This document shows positions 1-13,938 of a DNA stretch of 64,000 bases, one piece after another; the first letter of the stretch is position 1, and each line of letters starts with the position of its first letter. This stretch comes from Rostratula benghalensis (taxonomy: Eukaryota > Chordata > Aves > Charadriiformes > Rostratulidae), in the NCBI GenBank assembly GCA_013399305.1, contig VXAI01000046.1, positions 1,115,340 to 1,179,339 on the forward strand, read 5' to 3'. The notes under the pieces were generated by a model. That model made no database searches and had not been told where the DNA came from. It saw nothing but the letters and a program-made list of their open reading frames with translations. The position numbers were made by a program, and so were the translations under genes.

Positions 1-2168
1 AGCAGAAACTGGTAGTCACAAAGCAGACAAACAGAGTACCATCACCACTTACACCAAATCTTACCTAAACACTGACCTGTTGTTTGTTTACAGCTGCTTT
101 ACCTCTTGTCTGTAACACTAAAGCCCCCCTGTGCCTTACAGAAAGCCCATGAGGTATTCATTTTAAAGGACATTTTAAGCTGAATTTTACCATCAGGGTT
201 TGGACACAGAAAGATCAACTGACTTTCTCGCTGCTAGGTGGGAAATGTATGCAAGCCAGAAGGGTTGTGCATCTTTCCCCTGCCCTCCCACAGCAGCTCC
301 AGTGCCTCCAGCCACCAGCAGCAGGCAGAGGTCTCTGCGCCTGGGGCCAGCAGCCACGGATTTACTGCTGCAGCTGATCAAAGCTAGGGGCGAGATGCTG
401 ACTTTTTAGCTGTTTTGGCAACGTTGTTGGGGAACTTGAAATTATTAAGCAGATGTTCTGCAACGTAACTGGGGGCTTGTTTTGCTCTAATGAGATACAG
501 TATTTGTTACAATGAAGGAAATTGCTTGCGGATTTGCTATAATGCATTTCACATACACTAGGTTACATTTATATTGGAGTAATGAAAAATAAAAAAACAT
601 TAAAAGTCTATATTGCTTTTCAGATCTGATGATGTCACCAGACTCATATTATTATATTTGAAAAAAAATAAAATGTAAAAATCAGGCAGAACTTTTTGAG
701 GTCTGTTTCTGTTTTTATACTTGATATTCATGCCAGTGGTGTAACGAATCCAAACAGTTTGCCTTTTGCGATCTCCATCCAGAGGGATCACTGCACTGTT
801 TCAGCAGAACCCATCAGAGGCAGTTGCATCTCAGTATTTTTAGGCCTCTCACCAAAATTATTCAGAAGCAGATCTCCTATTTGCAGATATACGAACACAT
901 TTAATGCAGTTTCTCTGCCTCTTTAAAACAATTTTTAATGTGTGGTGTTTGGATTTAAATCCAGAATTACACAGTGTGATATGGACATCAAATGAACAAA
1001 TTCACAAGTTGATTCTGTGGATAAATGCCAGAGATTCATATCTATCTGGGTGTAAGTGGGAGGACTGATCCAGAGAAAGATTAGCAAGAATTGTCTCTCT
1101 TTTGCAAAAGACCTCAAACTGTGGCTTCGATATTTATTATGCACCATGCTTATAAAACTTCCAAGATGTCTCATGGAAACTGAGCACAATAGAAGCCAGT
1201 TCTGCTTTTCATTTTATATACTACCACTGGGAATCTCTTTCTTCTGATGTTCATCCATATTATAAACTTTTCTTTCATAGTGGGTAAGATTTTCCTTGCT
1301 TTGAAAAACAGTAATTCATTATAACAAGAATCAATATCAAGCCTACATAAATGCCAGTCTAACTGCTTATGGTAGCTAAATGGGCAAAATCTTTTTCCTT
1401 CCCTTCATAACACTCAGCACTACCAAAAACCTTCATTCAAAACACAATACTCCAGGAAACATGGGAATACCTGTATTTAAATAATAATGTGCAGCACAAG
1501 CACCCACGTTCATTAATAAGTAACATTGTTTTTTCTAGCAAACAGTCACACACACCACTGAGAACTGTAAACTCTGTGGCTCCTTTGAAATGCTGTGAGA
1601 CAGAGTTGGAAATTGTCATTTTGAGGGCTCTTACAGGAATGTCACATTAAAAAAAATAAATAGGCTATAATACTTAATCCTTATGACCCCTCTGTAATAG
1701 TTTATCTTTACAGCCTCCCAACCCTCCCCAGCTCTGAGCTCAAACCTCGCAGGCTTTCACCTTATACTGCCAAATAAAAGGTAAAGTCTTCTCACTCATA
1801 TCCCACAGAGAGAGGTTTTATCAGAGTAAGAGAGGCTTTAGCAAGTGACCTTGCCTCTGTGTTTGCCTTGACTAGAATAGCTATTGCCAGTTTGCACGTT
1901 TCTAGAGATGCACTTCTGTGGAGCAGCGGTGACTCCCAGCCCGTCTGAAACATCGGCACTGGGGAACTCAGGGACAGATGCCGGGATAGTCCCTCCAGCA
2001 GCCCAGGAACTGCAACACCTACATTTATGGCTTTACTGAAGGCAACTGGATTTGCTAGTTTGGGCAAAAATTGCTCATGCTTTAAGTGTCCCACACCATG
2101 CTTAAACATCAACCACCAATAAGCCACTTACTAGTAAGAGGGCAGCAGAAGCTGTGCCAGATATGAAA

Positions 2169-2194
2169 GTTAACACCTTCCGTTAGGTGTTAAC
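2169..2194. repeat. Perfect 10-base inverted repeat with 6-base loop
   Basis: GTTAACACCT (2169-2178), loop TCCGTT, then AGGTGTTAAC (2185-2194). The arms are exactly complementary. Each arm contains GTTAAC, an HNF1-like half site. Function unknown. Confidence 0.9.
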
Positions 2195-3389
2195 ATAAGC
2201 AGTTTTTGAGTCCACAAATGGAAACTGTGAACACAAATGTTTAGCTTCACATCTGACTCCCTCTGAAATGAATGTTACCTTTCCTTTTGTATCAGCTGAT
2301 ACTGGAAAATGCTTAAAATTAACAAACCATAAAGGAAAAGTATCTTAATAAGTAATTCTTTCAACATAACAAAAAAATACTTGGAAGAAATCAGTCTCCC
2401 AAAGTAGATGAGAAAGAGCCTGTATTTACTAGGACCACCTTTATTGGTTGTATCTCCAAGGGTTTCTTTCAGTGTTTGGAGTTTTTTCAAGGTAGGACTA
2501 CATATAGTATTTTTATTTTTAGGAGAACTGTTAATACTTAAAAAGGTTCAACAGTAGAATATTTCATTTAGTACTCACAACTTTAATTGTGCAGGAGCAC
2601 ATACAGTAAAACAAAAGACAGAGCCGTTTTGGGGAGGGGTGAAGAAGGAAATAATTTGGTTTCTGAGATGGTCTAAAACCCCTTCTTTGGGGTCTTATAA
2701 TTCTCTATGGAACGAAAAAAACCCTCTGAATCCCAATTCTAGGTGCCACCGTTCTGAATTCCTGCCCATACATTCACCCAGTAGAACTGGGCCTGGAACT
2801 AGAAGCAGCTCTGTGAACCTCCAACCTGAAATGTCAGTTTCAAAGAAACTGAAAATTTTCAGTGAGGTCCTGAGCCTTAACAGAACCTGGCACATACCAG
2901 TTCTCTGAATTCAGGGAAACCTGGCTATCACCAACAAAATTTTCAGGATCAGACCTTAGTTCTGCTCACTTTTTCAGTTACATGGTGAATTGTCTTCTAA
3001 ATTACCTCATCCAAAAGCCACTGGAAGGGGAAAAAATGCCACTAATCTCAACAATTCTTAGACAATTAGGACCTAAGAAAAGTCACATTTCTATTGCTGT
3101 CCTTTAACTTCAGCAGCAACCTGACTGGGAGCTGTGCAGCCACTACACAAGCAGCACCACATGAGGACAGTCACTGTTGACCCGAAAAGCAGATAAACGT
3201 GAAGCTTTTTTGAAATCAAACACGTGGGAAATATTATGAAACTATTTAAAATCTTTTGAAATGCATAATTGAATCCACAAAACATATTTCCACACAGAAA
3301 CTGAAGCAAAGAGAGTAATTTTAAAAATCTAAGTAGCTTGATAGGCATTTTTCAGGACGGAGACAGCCTCTTTTCTACTTTATCAAGTA

Positions 3390-3451
3390 GTATATATACA
3401 TATACTATATATATATATATATACACACTATATTTATATATATATATATAA
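3390..3451. repeat. TA microsatellite
   Basis: About 60 bases of alternating TA with short interruptions (TATACATATACTATATATA..., ACACACTATATT...), a compound dinucleotide microsatellite that is probably length-polymorphic. Confidence 0.95.
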
Positions 3452-6400
3452 TGCTTGCCTTCTGTATTTTCTCCCTGTCTCACTTGTTCATTTCTTTTCA
3501 GGTGTGAAAAGAATATTCACTAGTCATTTTTCAGTTTTGCCTTCTAGGTTAACCAACCCACAATGCACAGAATATAGTGTTTAAAATCAAGAATATAAAA
3601 TTGATATTAAAAAATGAAAATTGTACAAGAAATGTATTGCACAAATATTTCATACATTTAACAACAGATGGAACACATGTTGATGATCCTTTGCTTAAGT
3701 ATCGCCCTGTTTATTCAATATTCCCCAAAGCTAACACATAACATGTTAAAAACATTATGCAGCCTCAACCTTGCAGCTCTATTTTATTCTCCAGACTATT
3801 TCATGGATCTGGGAGACAGGGCAGGATCACTGAGGTCTGTGCAAGAAGCACACACCTGCAAAACACTCTGAGCCCTAAGTTTTCGCCCACTCTACTGCAT
3901 TATTCGACAAGAAATGGTTGTGCAGATCTGCATGATAAGGACTCCTAGGACTACTATCATAAAACTCGTATAAAATACTACCCTTGTGAAGCTGTAAAAT
4001 ACATTTGTTCAGAGCATTCCAGTCTGCTTGTCTCCATCTGCTACAAAAGGAATCTACCACCAAAAAGAGCAGATTCAGGAGAATTCAGAGTAAGACTCAC
4101 AACCATGCCAATGCAAACAGCACTAAAAAGTGTTGGAAAAGCTCCCTTTTGATAAGACAGTTGAGATAATTTTCCCTCATTCTCTCCCTTGTCTTGACAA
4201 ACTCAACATACAAAAGCATGTGATGCAACAAAATGAAACAGAGATTCACAAAGATGAGAATTCTACCATTAGGTGGTTGCCACTCAACCCTTACTAGAAC
4301 TGATGAAAAAGAGAAATTGGCATTATCTTACTTCCTAATTCATACACGGCAGAGGGCTTGGCTATAAGAAAGCTGTGCTGGACACAAGATCCAAAATAGA
4401 GGACACAAAGAGACAAGCCCTGAAAGGCTGGTTAAATTCCCAAGGCAGGTTATTTTAAAGCAACCCCGCTCTATGCTAACTTTCACTCCTGGATGATCAC
4501 TTCCATAAGCACAACCTCTGATTCCTAGTAGGTCCTATACCCAGCTTTATGGAAACCGGACTGCTTCCCAAATCCTCAGTTGTCCACTTGCAGCACATTT
4601 CAGAGTGCTCTGTACAGCCACTGGACACAAGAAGGAATATTTATATATCTATACAAGAACTATTGCAGATTACATGAGGTCACATACTGTTGCTTCATGT
4701 AGTCCTGTTTTTAAAGACTTTGCTTGACAGCTAAGTTAGACACTGAGAAAACTGTGATAAAGCTACTAACTACTTCAGTAGGTTGGGGGTTTATGGATCA
4801 AAGTATTCCATTGATTCTATTTTATAGGGTGCCATTGGGGTTTTTTCAAACTTATTTCTGAATATTGGGTGTCTGTATCTCGTTCTAAGGGCCACTAACA
4901 GGTAAAAATCTACTACAGAAATTCAGCAAGTATTTAGTTTACTTATTTACAAATAAAATTAGAGAATATTACAGTGGAAAACAGTTGGATTTTTTTTCAG
5001 TTCACGTCATGAGTGTATGCATTTGTGCAGCATTTCACAGAGAAGCTTGCTCAGTATCAGGTAGTTTGTGGACACTGCAGACACAAATATTGATCTGAGC
5101 CCACGGGGACCCTGCTGCTCGTAGGATTGCTTTAAATTACACGCCCTAGGAATTTAACCACATGCTTTGCAAAAATCAAATCTTCCTTCTACATTCTATT
5201 CTAGCCTAACAATCTTCATTGCTATACAATCTGGATACAATTTTGTTCCTAAATCTGAGCCTGAAAAGCCACAACATCCGTCCTTAACTTTCTGCTCCCA
5301 TCAAAGGAACTAAGAAGCGTGCTTTGAAATGAGGGCTTAATTCTTCCCAAGATGTCCACCAGCTCACAATGAATGCAACTAGACATACCACATACTCTAA
5401 AATGAAGCAGAAAATATTGGTCACCCAGATACAGAAGATACCGTGTCTTCTACAGCAAAACTGAGCTAAATTTATCTAAACCTTCTAAGATTAGGACAGA
5501 TATGGCTAGTAAACTCATCTCCTTTTTCTCAATTTCCTGACTTCTTAAAAATACATTCTGTTTACATGGGTTACGTTCACTTTGGAGTGCACTGAGTTCA
5601 CTGGTGAATGGTAACATTCGATGGATGACATTTCCCATTTTCCTGGAGGCACTAACAAGCTTTTCCAATTTTTTATGCTCATCTTGGCGTCCTTCTATAA
5701 ACACCCAAATCTTCTTGGTCTCATCCCTCTTAACTCATTTTCCCCTCAAAATAGCAAGCAGAAAAGTGGGGAAATTGAGTGCACAAAGAACTGCAACCAT
5801 TACAACATGTGGTGCGTGTGGCCTATTAGATGGAAATGGTTGACTTCATACATCAGAGCATGGTCCCAGCTTAGAGTACAGTTAAAAATATAGATGCATT
5901 ACTACTTGAATTGTAACAAAACACAGAAATACCAGGTAAAAGCCAGGCTCTGATATCACTAAGCTTCTTACAAATGCAAACCAAAACATGTATACTAATA
6001 ATATTATACGGGAAGATAAAAGGTAAATTGCCATGTGGAAGCATTAGGTCTCCATGTAAGTATCTAAGCATTTTTTATTAAAGCTTTCTATAGAACTAGT
6101 TACATATTTCAGTAATACACAGGATATTTACAATTTCCAGGTCAAGCGAAACACAACAGATGTTCAGGAAGCAGATTTATTGATGAAGTCAAAGAAATGC
6201 CTCAGATACTTTAGTACAGCCATACGTTTAAAGCTTTGCTAACTCCTATCTGCTTCGTCTTGTGATACATTCACAAATAGGAAATAAACAAAGAGAAAAA
6301 AGAAATCTAGTATAAATTAATTTCTTGTTCTACTGCATTTGAATAAATTCTAGTCTCGTAAGTGAGCAACATTTCTAGGATATTTCAGTTTAAAATTAAA

Positions 6401-8520
6401 TAGACTTTACAACAATGTATGAAAAATGGTACCTAACTGCCTCAGATAGGATTTCCAATGAGTGTAAAGAAAATGTGAGCTCATATTCCATCAGAATTCA
6501 AGAGGAATTGTACTCCTATAGTGCTTGTGCTCCTGTCAATAATTTCAGTTATATGCTTCAGGAAGTCTTGTCTTACACTACTGTGCTGTTACTGGTTTAC
6601 TCTTCAGTTTAACGTCACTCATTTGCTGAGTAACTGTTCCTGAAACAGCTAGAGATCGAGACTGATCCAGCCTAAAAGTAGCCCAGCAGATACAGAGAAG
6701 GCCAAGCAAAGAAAACTGCAGAATGTTTCATGTGTCAACTCACACAGCAGTGGAAGACCTGAAGACCTGAATGAAGCTGTCATTTCTCATAAAATACAAA
6801 ACAGGACAAAGTTTTCACTAGATTTTTCCAAATTCCTTTCCTAAATCTTAAATTATGCTAGATCTAGATAACCCTGAAGAAAAGTGCATGGGAAATGTAC
6901 ATGTGAACAACACGTAGAAAGAATTATACCAGGGTAGTTGTTTAACACTTATGTTAATTGACAGGCATAGACTTCTGGTTTGCAGGAAGAAACCGAGACC
7001 AACTCCTAGGCAGTTTTTTCCTATACACACATTGCAAACAAGGAAAAGAATCCCTTTGGGGTTTTTATGTGATGAAATGTATGTCCATTCTGTTCTTACC
7101 TATCATTAGAGAAGCGCGCACTTTGAGTTGTAGCTCATCAACAAATACAAATACCATATAGTCGTCATATTTCAAAACTCAAAAAAAATCTGTCTGTTGT
7201 TCTCTGACATATCTGTCTGGCTACAGCATTTCACATGCAACAGGAAAAACAAACAACAAAATCATAGAAAATATAGTACATGCAATTAAAGTACAAGCTT
7301 CAAGAGCAACTTGCCACAAAAATCAAGAAGACTTCTTACAGGTAGAAGAAAAAAAAAAAAGCAGAAGTATGCTCTATTGTAATGAAAAACAATGATTTCA
7401 AACAGCTGCCTCCTTTAATATAATACCTGGCAGCTGGATGAACTGCAGCACAGCTGGATTATTTCTTGAGATACTGTGTATATAGTCAGACATCTGTATG
7501 TCTACTAACTAGAAGTAACTTACTAGAGAAAGTGTAAAACAGTAAGACTTCTTGTCATTGGTGAAAAAAATTAGTGCACATAGAACTAAGGATACTAGTT
7601 CAGCACAGCATATCCCAAGCCACAAGGAATGGGCTGTTACAAACCAGGAAAGGCCAAGAGTTCCTAAACTGGGACTCCATTGCTTTGGCTTCCCAAGGAC
7701 CACACACCTCTAGCGCAGAAATCCCAGGCGCTCGGGGAACATACAGCAGGGCTGACCTTACCAATTTTACCCAAGGATGAATTCTCTAATTATTCTAAAT
7801 TCCACTTCCAGTTACCCTAAAGAGATGACATGTATGTTATGTTTCTCTGTATACATCAAACTTTACAATGCTTCTAGAGTGGCTTTATACTGATGTAATG
7901 AAATCCAACAATGGACACTGAATGAATGCTTGCACTTATGCATACATACAGTATATATCTATAGTAATTTTTATACATGTATCTCAATTCTAGAAGAAGA
8001 AAACCCAACCTACTAAACACTGAAATCAAGTATAATGTATTCAGAGTTGGCCCAAAATACTCGTTGATTTCCAACTTTACAAAAAAATCCAATAGACCAC
8101 ACTTATATCTGGACCCAAAACTTACCACAAAATGACTTGTGCTTTATATATGCAACTATAATATATGTATGGTAACTACACATGAGCAGTCACATGTAAT
8201 AGCAGAAAGCTCAGAAGCAACATCTAGAAATCTGACAAGAGAAGCATTACTTGTCAGAATTTTCATACTCATTTAGCAGACTTACAGACTCTCCCAAGAA
8301 GGGACATTCTGGGTTTGCTAGTTGTGGTGGATGATTTCTGCTGATCAACTGAATCAACTTTAGAACTGAAAACATAGTTTCTGCACAAAGCCTGACCAAG
8401 AGTCAAAACCTGCCGAAACATTGGCAGAACTACTCTGTGCCCACAGCTGGCTGTCGAGGACCTGTAGGCACTGCCTGCACTGTCCTGGTAACTGTGCTCC
8501 TGGTAACAGTTCTCTGACTT

Positions 8521-8690
8521 CATAGAGTCATAGAATTGCCTAGGTTGGAAGGCACCTCTCAGATCATTTATGCCAACCATCAGTCTCAAACTGACAAAAA
8601 CCATCACTAAACAGTATCTGGATACTCTCTTACAGAAGTCCTTAACGTTATTAAGATTTTTTAAAGATCTACCATGATCCATTCCTTCCA
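8521..8690 (-). mobile_element. CR1 LINE, 3' end fragment
   Basis: The plus strand reads CATAGAGTCATAGAATTGCC followed by GGTTGGAAGGCACCTCTCAGATCAT and a CCAACCATCA...ACCATCACTA block. This is the reverse complement of an avian CR1 3' end with its TTCTATGA-type tail. It is 5'-truncated, as most CR1 copies are, and the far end decays into unrecognised sequence, so the upper border is approximate. Confidence 0.75.
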
Positions 8691-9673
8691 TTTTATGGAA
8701 GAAAATCCATAACTGATCTTAATCAGAGGTCATTCAGTCTCTTCAGAGCCATCACTTACCAGCAGACTGGAGAAGTTTCTTACCAACTTAACATTTTAAG
8801 TTGGGCCGCTACTTTTTGATTTGTTATGAGAAGCTATTTTGTCATTGACAGTTTGAGAAATCTGTTGTTTCAAATCCAGCAACAACAAACACTAATAAAT
8901 AAATGTAGCAGTCCTGCATTAGTATTCAGACTCCCTCTTAATAGTAAAAATTAATTCAGTCCAAATCACAAATGTGTCTTACTTGACACAAAGTACTGAA
9001 GTTTCAGTATTTGCTGGACACCTGTAAAAGTTACACATTTCATATTCTTCAGAGCTTGTATTTTTCACCACTGTAGCTGGGAGACATCTATAGCTAAAGG
9101 TTATGTAACTAGAAGGTATGTTAAAACAGAAGTACACTCAGAGAAAGGACTTTGCAGCATGCAAAGATCTACCTCTACTGCGAGTTCTCCTCTGAACACA
9201 ACTTGGGCTTCAGGATGGAAAGCCAACAGGGAAGTCGTTTCAGAGAAAGAGCACCGTGAAAACCATAGAGACCAAATACCCTTCCATCCATTCCAAGCTT
9301 GGATTCTGACTCATTTCAAGGAAACAGAAGCCAGCTGAAATCGGAGCGAAGTCTGCCAGGCCTTCCAGAGGTCCCTTTCCCTGGCTGACCCTGCAGACCT
9401 GCTGCTGGAGGTGCTGCCTCCTGCCAGCCCCCGCAGGGCCTTGGGCTCCAGACACCATCTGCCAGCACAAACTCTTCAAACAGCTTTCCAGATCTGAGTA
9501 TGGCTTTGCTCCTAGAAACTCATCTGGCTTGATACAGCATTTTAATCCAAAGACATCTTGATACTTCCAAGTGGAACTACATCATCTGTACAGCCAGTGC
9601 TATGATGGTCCTTCAGCCACATCCTCATTCCAGTTATTAGCTCCAGTGAGCTCTAGCACAAGCTACAGCTGTA

Positions 9674-9750
9674 AATCACAGAATGGTTTGGATTGGAAAG
9701 GACCTTAGAGATCATCATCTAGCTCCAACCCCCTGCCCTGGGCACATGGA
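9674..9750 (-). mobile_element. CR1 LINE, short 3' tail
   Basis: Reverse complement of the CR1 tail: CACAGAATGGTTTGG, GGAAAGGACCTTAGAGATCAT and CTCCAACCCCCTGCCCTGGGCA follow one another. Only about 75 bases remain. It belongs to the GGTCCCTTCCAACC type of tail and is opposite in orientation to the copy at 11.7 kb. Confidence 0.85.
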
Positions 9751-11617
9751 AAATAACATCTACATTAGAAACAGCAAGAATTCCAGCTCAGTGCAGTGCA
9801 GGTAAATAGGTGTGCTGCCCTACAAACAAGCACTTTCACCCCAAAGGGGAGCTCTGAAACTAGAGACGGTTTTCAATCAAAAGCAAACAAACATGCTCAT
9901 TTGGAGGAAATGCTTGGTCAGGTATGCATTTTATAAAACTTCCCATTATAACTTTGCTCTAAAATAACAAAATGAAAAAAAATCCAAAAATGAAAACAGA
10001 ATAATTTCCATCAAAATTTTGCACTTATTTTACTATGAGTGAAAGTGGCAAAGCCTCAACATCTTTTAGGGAAAAATTATGTCTAACTTTAAGTGGACAA
10101 GGCTATGATTTGGAAAAACTTTTTTTTCCCCCTCCTTTTTAAGAATGTGAAATTATCTCTCTGGACAAAATGCTGAAACTTCGCAGTGTATTTCTGCTTT
10201 TCGGTCACCATGTTTAAAAGGAAGTAAGAAGACAAGTCCCCAAAGAATACATTTTTAGCTTTCAAGTTTTAGATGCTGGATATGCAATCACAGCTCCTCC
10301 TAGACTTCAAAGCCCTCCTCCACTCACAAAGCAGGCAGAGGTAGCCCTGCTGGCAGCTCCCCTTACCCAAGCAAGAGCACCTGCAGTTGACTAGGATTTC
10401 ATCAGTTGTTCATTTGAAAATACTGTCTTTGACAATGTATTTTGGATACATAAGCCTATCCAGTCTCCCTCCTGAAGACAAAGTCTCAAGCAAAGATTCT
10501 TTTGGAGAGGACTGTATCTATTCTTTAACCTTATGCAGGATTTCTGACCAAAAATATCAGCAGTTGTCTATCTTCTCTCAAAAAACAGTTATTCTTCACT
10601 GAGAGGTTCCTGTGATCAGTTTCCCTGAATTATCCTTTTCCATGAACCAAGAGGATTTCTCCTTCTAATAGATTCTTTTCATACAACCATCAAAACATCA
10701 GACTTTAGCTTATGAATTTCTCATCATAATTAAAAAGAAAAGCTATTTGAAATAAAGAGTTCAATTATCAGAACGATCAAAACATTTATTGCCCCTGTAT
10801 GTTTAAACTTCCTTACAGGCTTTACGGTCATGTCACTGTGATGTTTTCCCTCTGTCACAACTGCACCCTTCCTCACAAATACTCACCTTAAAGTCATTAT
10901 GTGCTACTGGTTCTCCAACACCAACTAGGGTTTTTTCATTAAATACTCTAAATTCATAGGGTTTATAGTCCCTTTAATATGGCTTTTTTAATAAAGACAA
11001 AAGTTTGTGTTGGAGCACTAGAAGAAAAAATAGGGGTTTAGAAATGCAGTTGCACCAATCTGAACAAGGGAGAAATAAAAATATGTGTATTTTTTAAAAA
11101 ATAGTAATAATTACACTTAACTCACCATCAACACCAGGCTGTAAATTACGGTTTAGCTGCCTTTATTGATCCAACATAAACATTAGAGGCAAGCTGTGCT
11201 ATGCAGGGGAGGGAAAAAGAAATGACTGTGGCATGTTTTAGATCATCTTTCTTGGCACAGGGGAGGGTGAGTCAGAGCTGCTGTGTAGGAAGCAAGGAGA
11301 TAGAGGTGGGCTAAGCTGACCCACCATTGGCAGTGTCTTGTCAACAGCAGTTTGAAAAAGGATGCATCCTAAGATTTTGGGGCCATGCTGTAGAAGTCAT
11401 GCTGTCCACAGATTATGTCTTCAGCCATGCACTTGCTTAGGTACCAGCCTCTTTTTTTTGCCTAAACACACGGTACACAGTGCCAAAGTTGTACAGATCT
11501 GAAACTTCCTTTTGGACAACTTCACAATGCCAGCATGACTTTAATTAAAAGCATAATATATGCCAAATATTCATTAATTAAGATAGAGAGGTCTACAAGT
11601 CTTCACTCTACCTGCTT

Positions 11618-11764
11618 CCCCATCCCTGAAGTGTTCAAGGCCAGGCTGGTTGAGGCTTAGAGCAACCTGGTCTAGTGGGAAGTGCCTCTCCCATGGCAGG
11701 AGAGCTGGAACTCGATGATCTTTAAGGTCCCTTTCCAACCTAAATTATTCTATGATTCTATGAT
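11618..11764 (+). mobile_element. CR1 LINE, 3' end fragment
   Basis: Reads in sense CATCCCTGAAGTGTTCAAGG, CCAGGCTGGTTGAGGC, CAACCTGGTCTAGTGGGA, then CTTTAAGGTCCCTTTCCAACC and the tail ATTCTATGATTCTATGA. This is the classic avian CR1 3' UTR with its short tandem tail. It is 5'-truncated and lies within the THSD4 intron, antisense to the gene. Confidence 0.92.
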
Positions 11765-13938
11765 AAAACCAGGACTGAGGCATGAGTACATTAGAAACAA
11801 ACCTTATTAGAATAACTGGGAGCTGAGCCTGCCTGAACTTGCACTGACTCAAGTTGAGCCATAAAAATAGCTAACATCAATTGTGGATCAAAGATGCTCA
11901 TGTAAAGGAACTACAGAGAGCACGCTAGCATGGCAAGTACCCATGGAAATGTCCATTTCTGGGCATAGGAAAAAGGAACTTCACACACTTGAAACACTCC
12001 TTGAGTCGCCTGAAAAATAAAGGAACAACATCTAATACTTCCTTCAGCATACCCTTAGAAGGATCTTTTCTGTTACAAAGCAGGCATTTTGCCTTTATGC
12101 AAGGAGACAAGACGCAGAACCCCAGTGCTAGCTTGGGGAGCCATTCCCCCAGCACAGCCCAGTGAGGGGCAGCTCCTGTCACCAAGGGCAGTGCAGCGAC
12201 AGCAGCACGTGCCCTCTGCCCCTGATGCACCCACCTGCAGCCCCAAACAGACATGCTTTTCACTGCTTTCACTTCAAAACATAGTATCAGGCTCTACACT
12301 ACAGGATAGACGTGACCTCAGTTGATTAACAGCAAAAAATCACCAGTAGCTATCACACTTTTCTCCTTCTAAACCCATTAGGATGACGGAAGGGGGAATA
12401 AAAACATGAGAATCCAGAGGAATCTCTCAATAACAAAAGAAACTTTCCCATTGCTTTTGCAAATCTCTTATTTAGCTTCCTTTTGGAGCTGGGAAAACAG
12501 CTTCACACGATGAGTTAAAGATTGAAGGAAAGTAAAGCATGCACAGAGCACTAATTGCCTCCGAGCAGATCACCAACTCTGACCATGTGCGTAATCAGGT
12601 AAATCTTGCCACTACAGCAATTTTAGGACACACAGGGGCAGGGCATTGCCATAAAGATAAATCATAGTACACTGAAGCTTTATTTGTAGTGAAGTCTTCC
12701 AGCAAAGAGAAATCACTGCAAACATTGACTGTAAGACATTAAAAGCCTCAGCATAATTACATTACTGCTATTTAATTGTGCGGCATTGTATTTTATGTAG
12801 CTCCTTACACAGAAGGTAATAAAAGCCATATTCAAGAGACACTTAAAACATACAACCAAATTCTCTTCCTTCTACTTTGTTTTTTCTCAAATCCAGAAAG
12901 GATATTTAAAAAGCAGGATATAGGCCCATCTAAAACATTAAGGGGAGACTGTGCCTCCGTTTGGAGGGAAGAGATGGCACAGAGCGTGGCACAGTCACTG
13001 GCGAAGGGCTCTGTAACAACCAAGTCCTCATTGCTCCCTCCTCCCAGCGACTCACGCCAAGTGACAGAACAGCCGCAGAACACTGAAGAGAGCTAGTCTA
13101 CAGTATGCAAACACATTTCTCTATCATAAATCCTTTTTGCTCTTTGATGTTTTGTGGAAAACAACTTTTAAAACACATTAGTATAAAACCTAAGACATAA
13201 ACTAAATTCCTACGAATCCAGGGACACATTTGAGGAATAAATAATTTACCTCATAAATAATCATGAGTCTCAACTGAGGTGAGCCCAGCTCTTGTTTACA
13301 GAAAGAAAAACAAAATAAATAACTATTCCACAAAACATGTTTCTGGAGAGAGGTTATAACCCCCAACTGACCGAGATTTTACCCTCCAGGGGTTAGGACT
13401 TGAGAGGGGTGGCAGACCACTACTAGAGCTGCTGCTTTGTGTTCCAGGACAACAAGTTCAAGGTGTAGAAGGGGAACTCCCCAGCATGGGTTTCCCTCCC
13501 ATAGTCACTCTCCCAACTGTCAAACGTACCGATGGAAAACACAAACTAGACAGCCAGAGTCCTGAAATCAATGCCAAAGGCCCATGAGTCACATGCTAAA
13601 TAAAATTAACTTCATTTACTGAAATGTAGCCATACTAAGCCTTTTGTCAGCAAAAGCAAAGAAGTGAGACAGTTAACATTGTAGTAGCTGAAATACCATT
13701 GCAATGCTACACAGAGCCAATGATGTATCAGTCAGAGTAGAACTCTCACACTTTCATTCCTGTAAAATGTAAGAGATGTTGATTTGAGATTATCTTCTTG
13801 TCTGCCCATGAAGAAATGCAGCAGAGGAACAGAGCAAGATGAACAACACTCATCCAGTCAAAGCCAGGGTAAAAATCACATTTGCCTTTCCATAACACAA
13901 TCTGTATAATAATGCAAAACCAAGTCATCTTGCCTTAC

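Larger units (their letters stand above)
1..13938 (-). other. THSD4: THSD4 intron after coding exon 5 (phase 1), partial
   Basis: At least 13.9 kb downstream of exon 5 with no further THSD4 exon that I can recognise. The next exon should continue the cysteine-rich region, and I do not see its reverse complement here. The stretch holds three CR1 3' tails (8521-8690 minus, 9674-9750 minus, 11618-11764 plus), a TA microsatellite (3390-3451) and an inverted repeat (2169-2194). The 111-codon frame at 1792-2127 and the 106-codon frame at 12776-13096 have no recognisable domain. Confidence 0.8.

Noticed and set aside
8269..8691. 140-codon minus-strand frame
   Set aside because: It starts inside the CR1 3' UTR tail and continues into unrelated intron; CR1 3' UTR is not coding and the rest shows no family resemblance.
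9240..9479. GC-rich minus-strand frame suspected to be an extra exon
   Set aside because: It does not match any part of THSD4 and has no paired splice sites in a usable phase.
12776..13096. 106-codon plus-strand frame
   Set aside because: No recognisable domain, no splice or promoter context, within a THSD4 intron and antisense to the gene.
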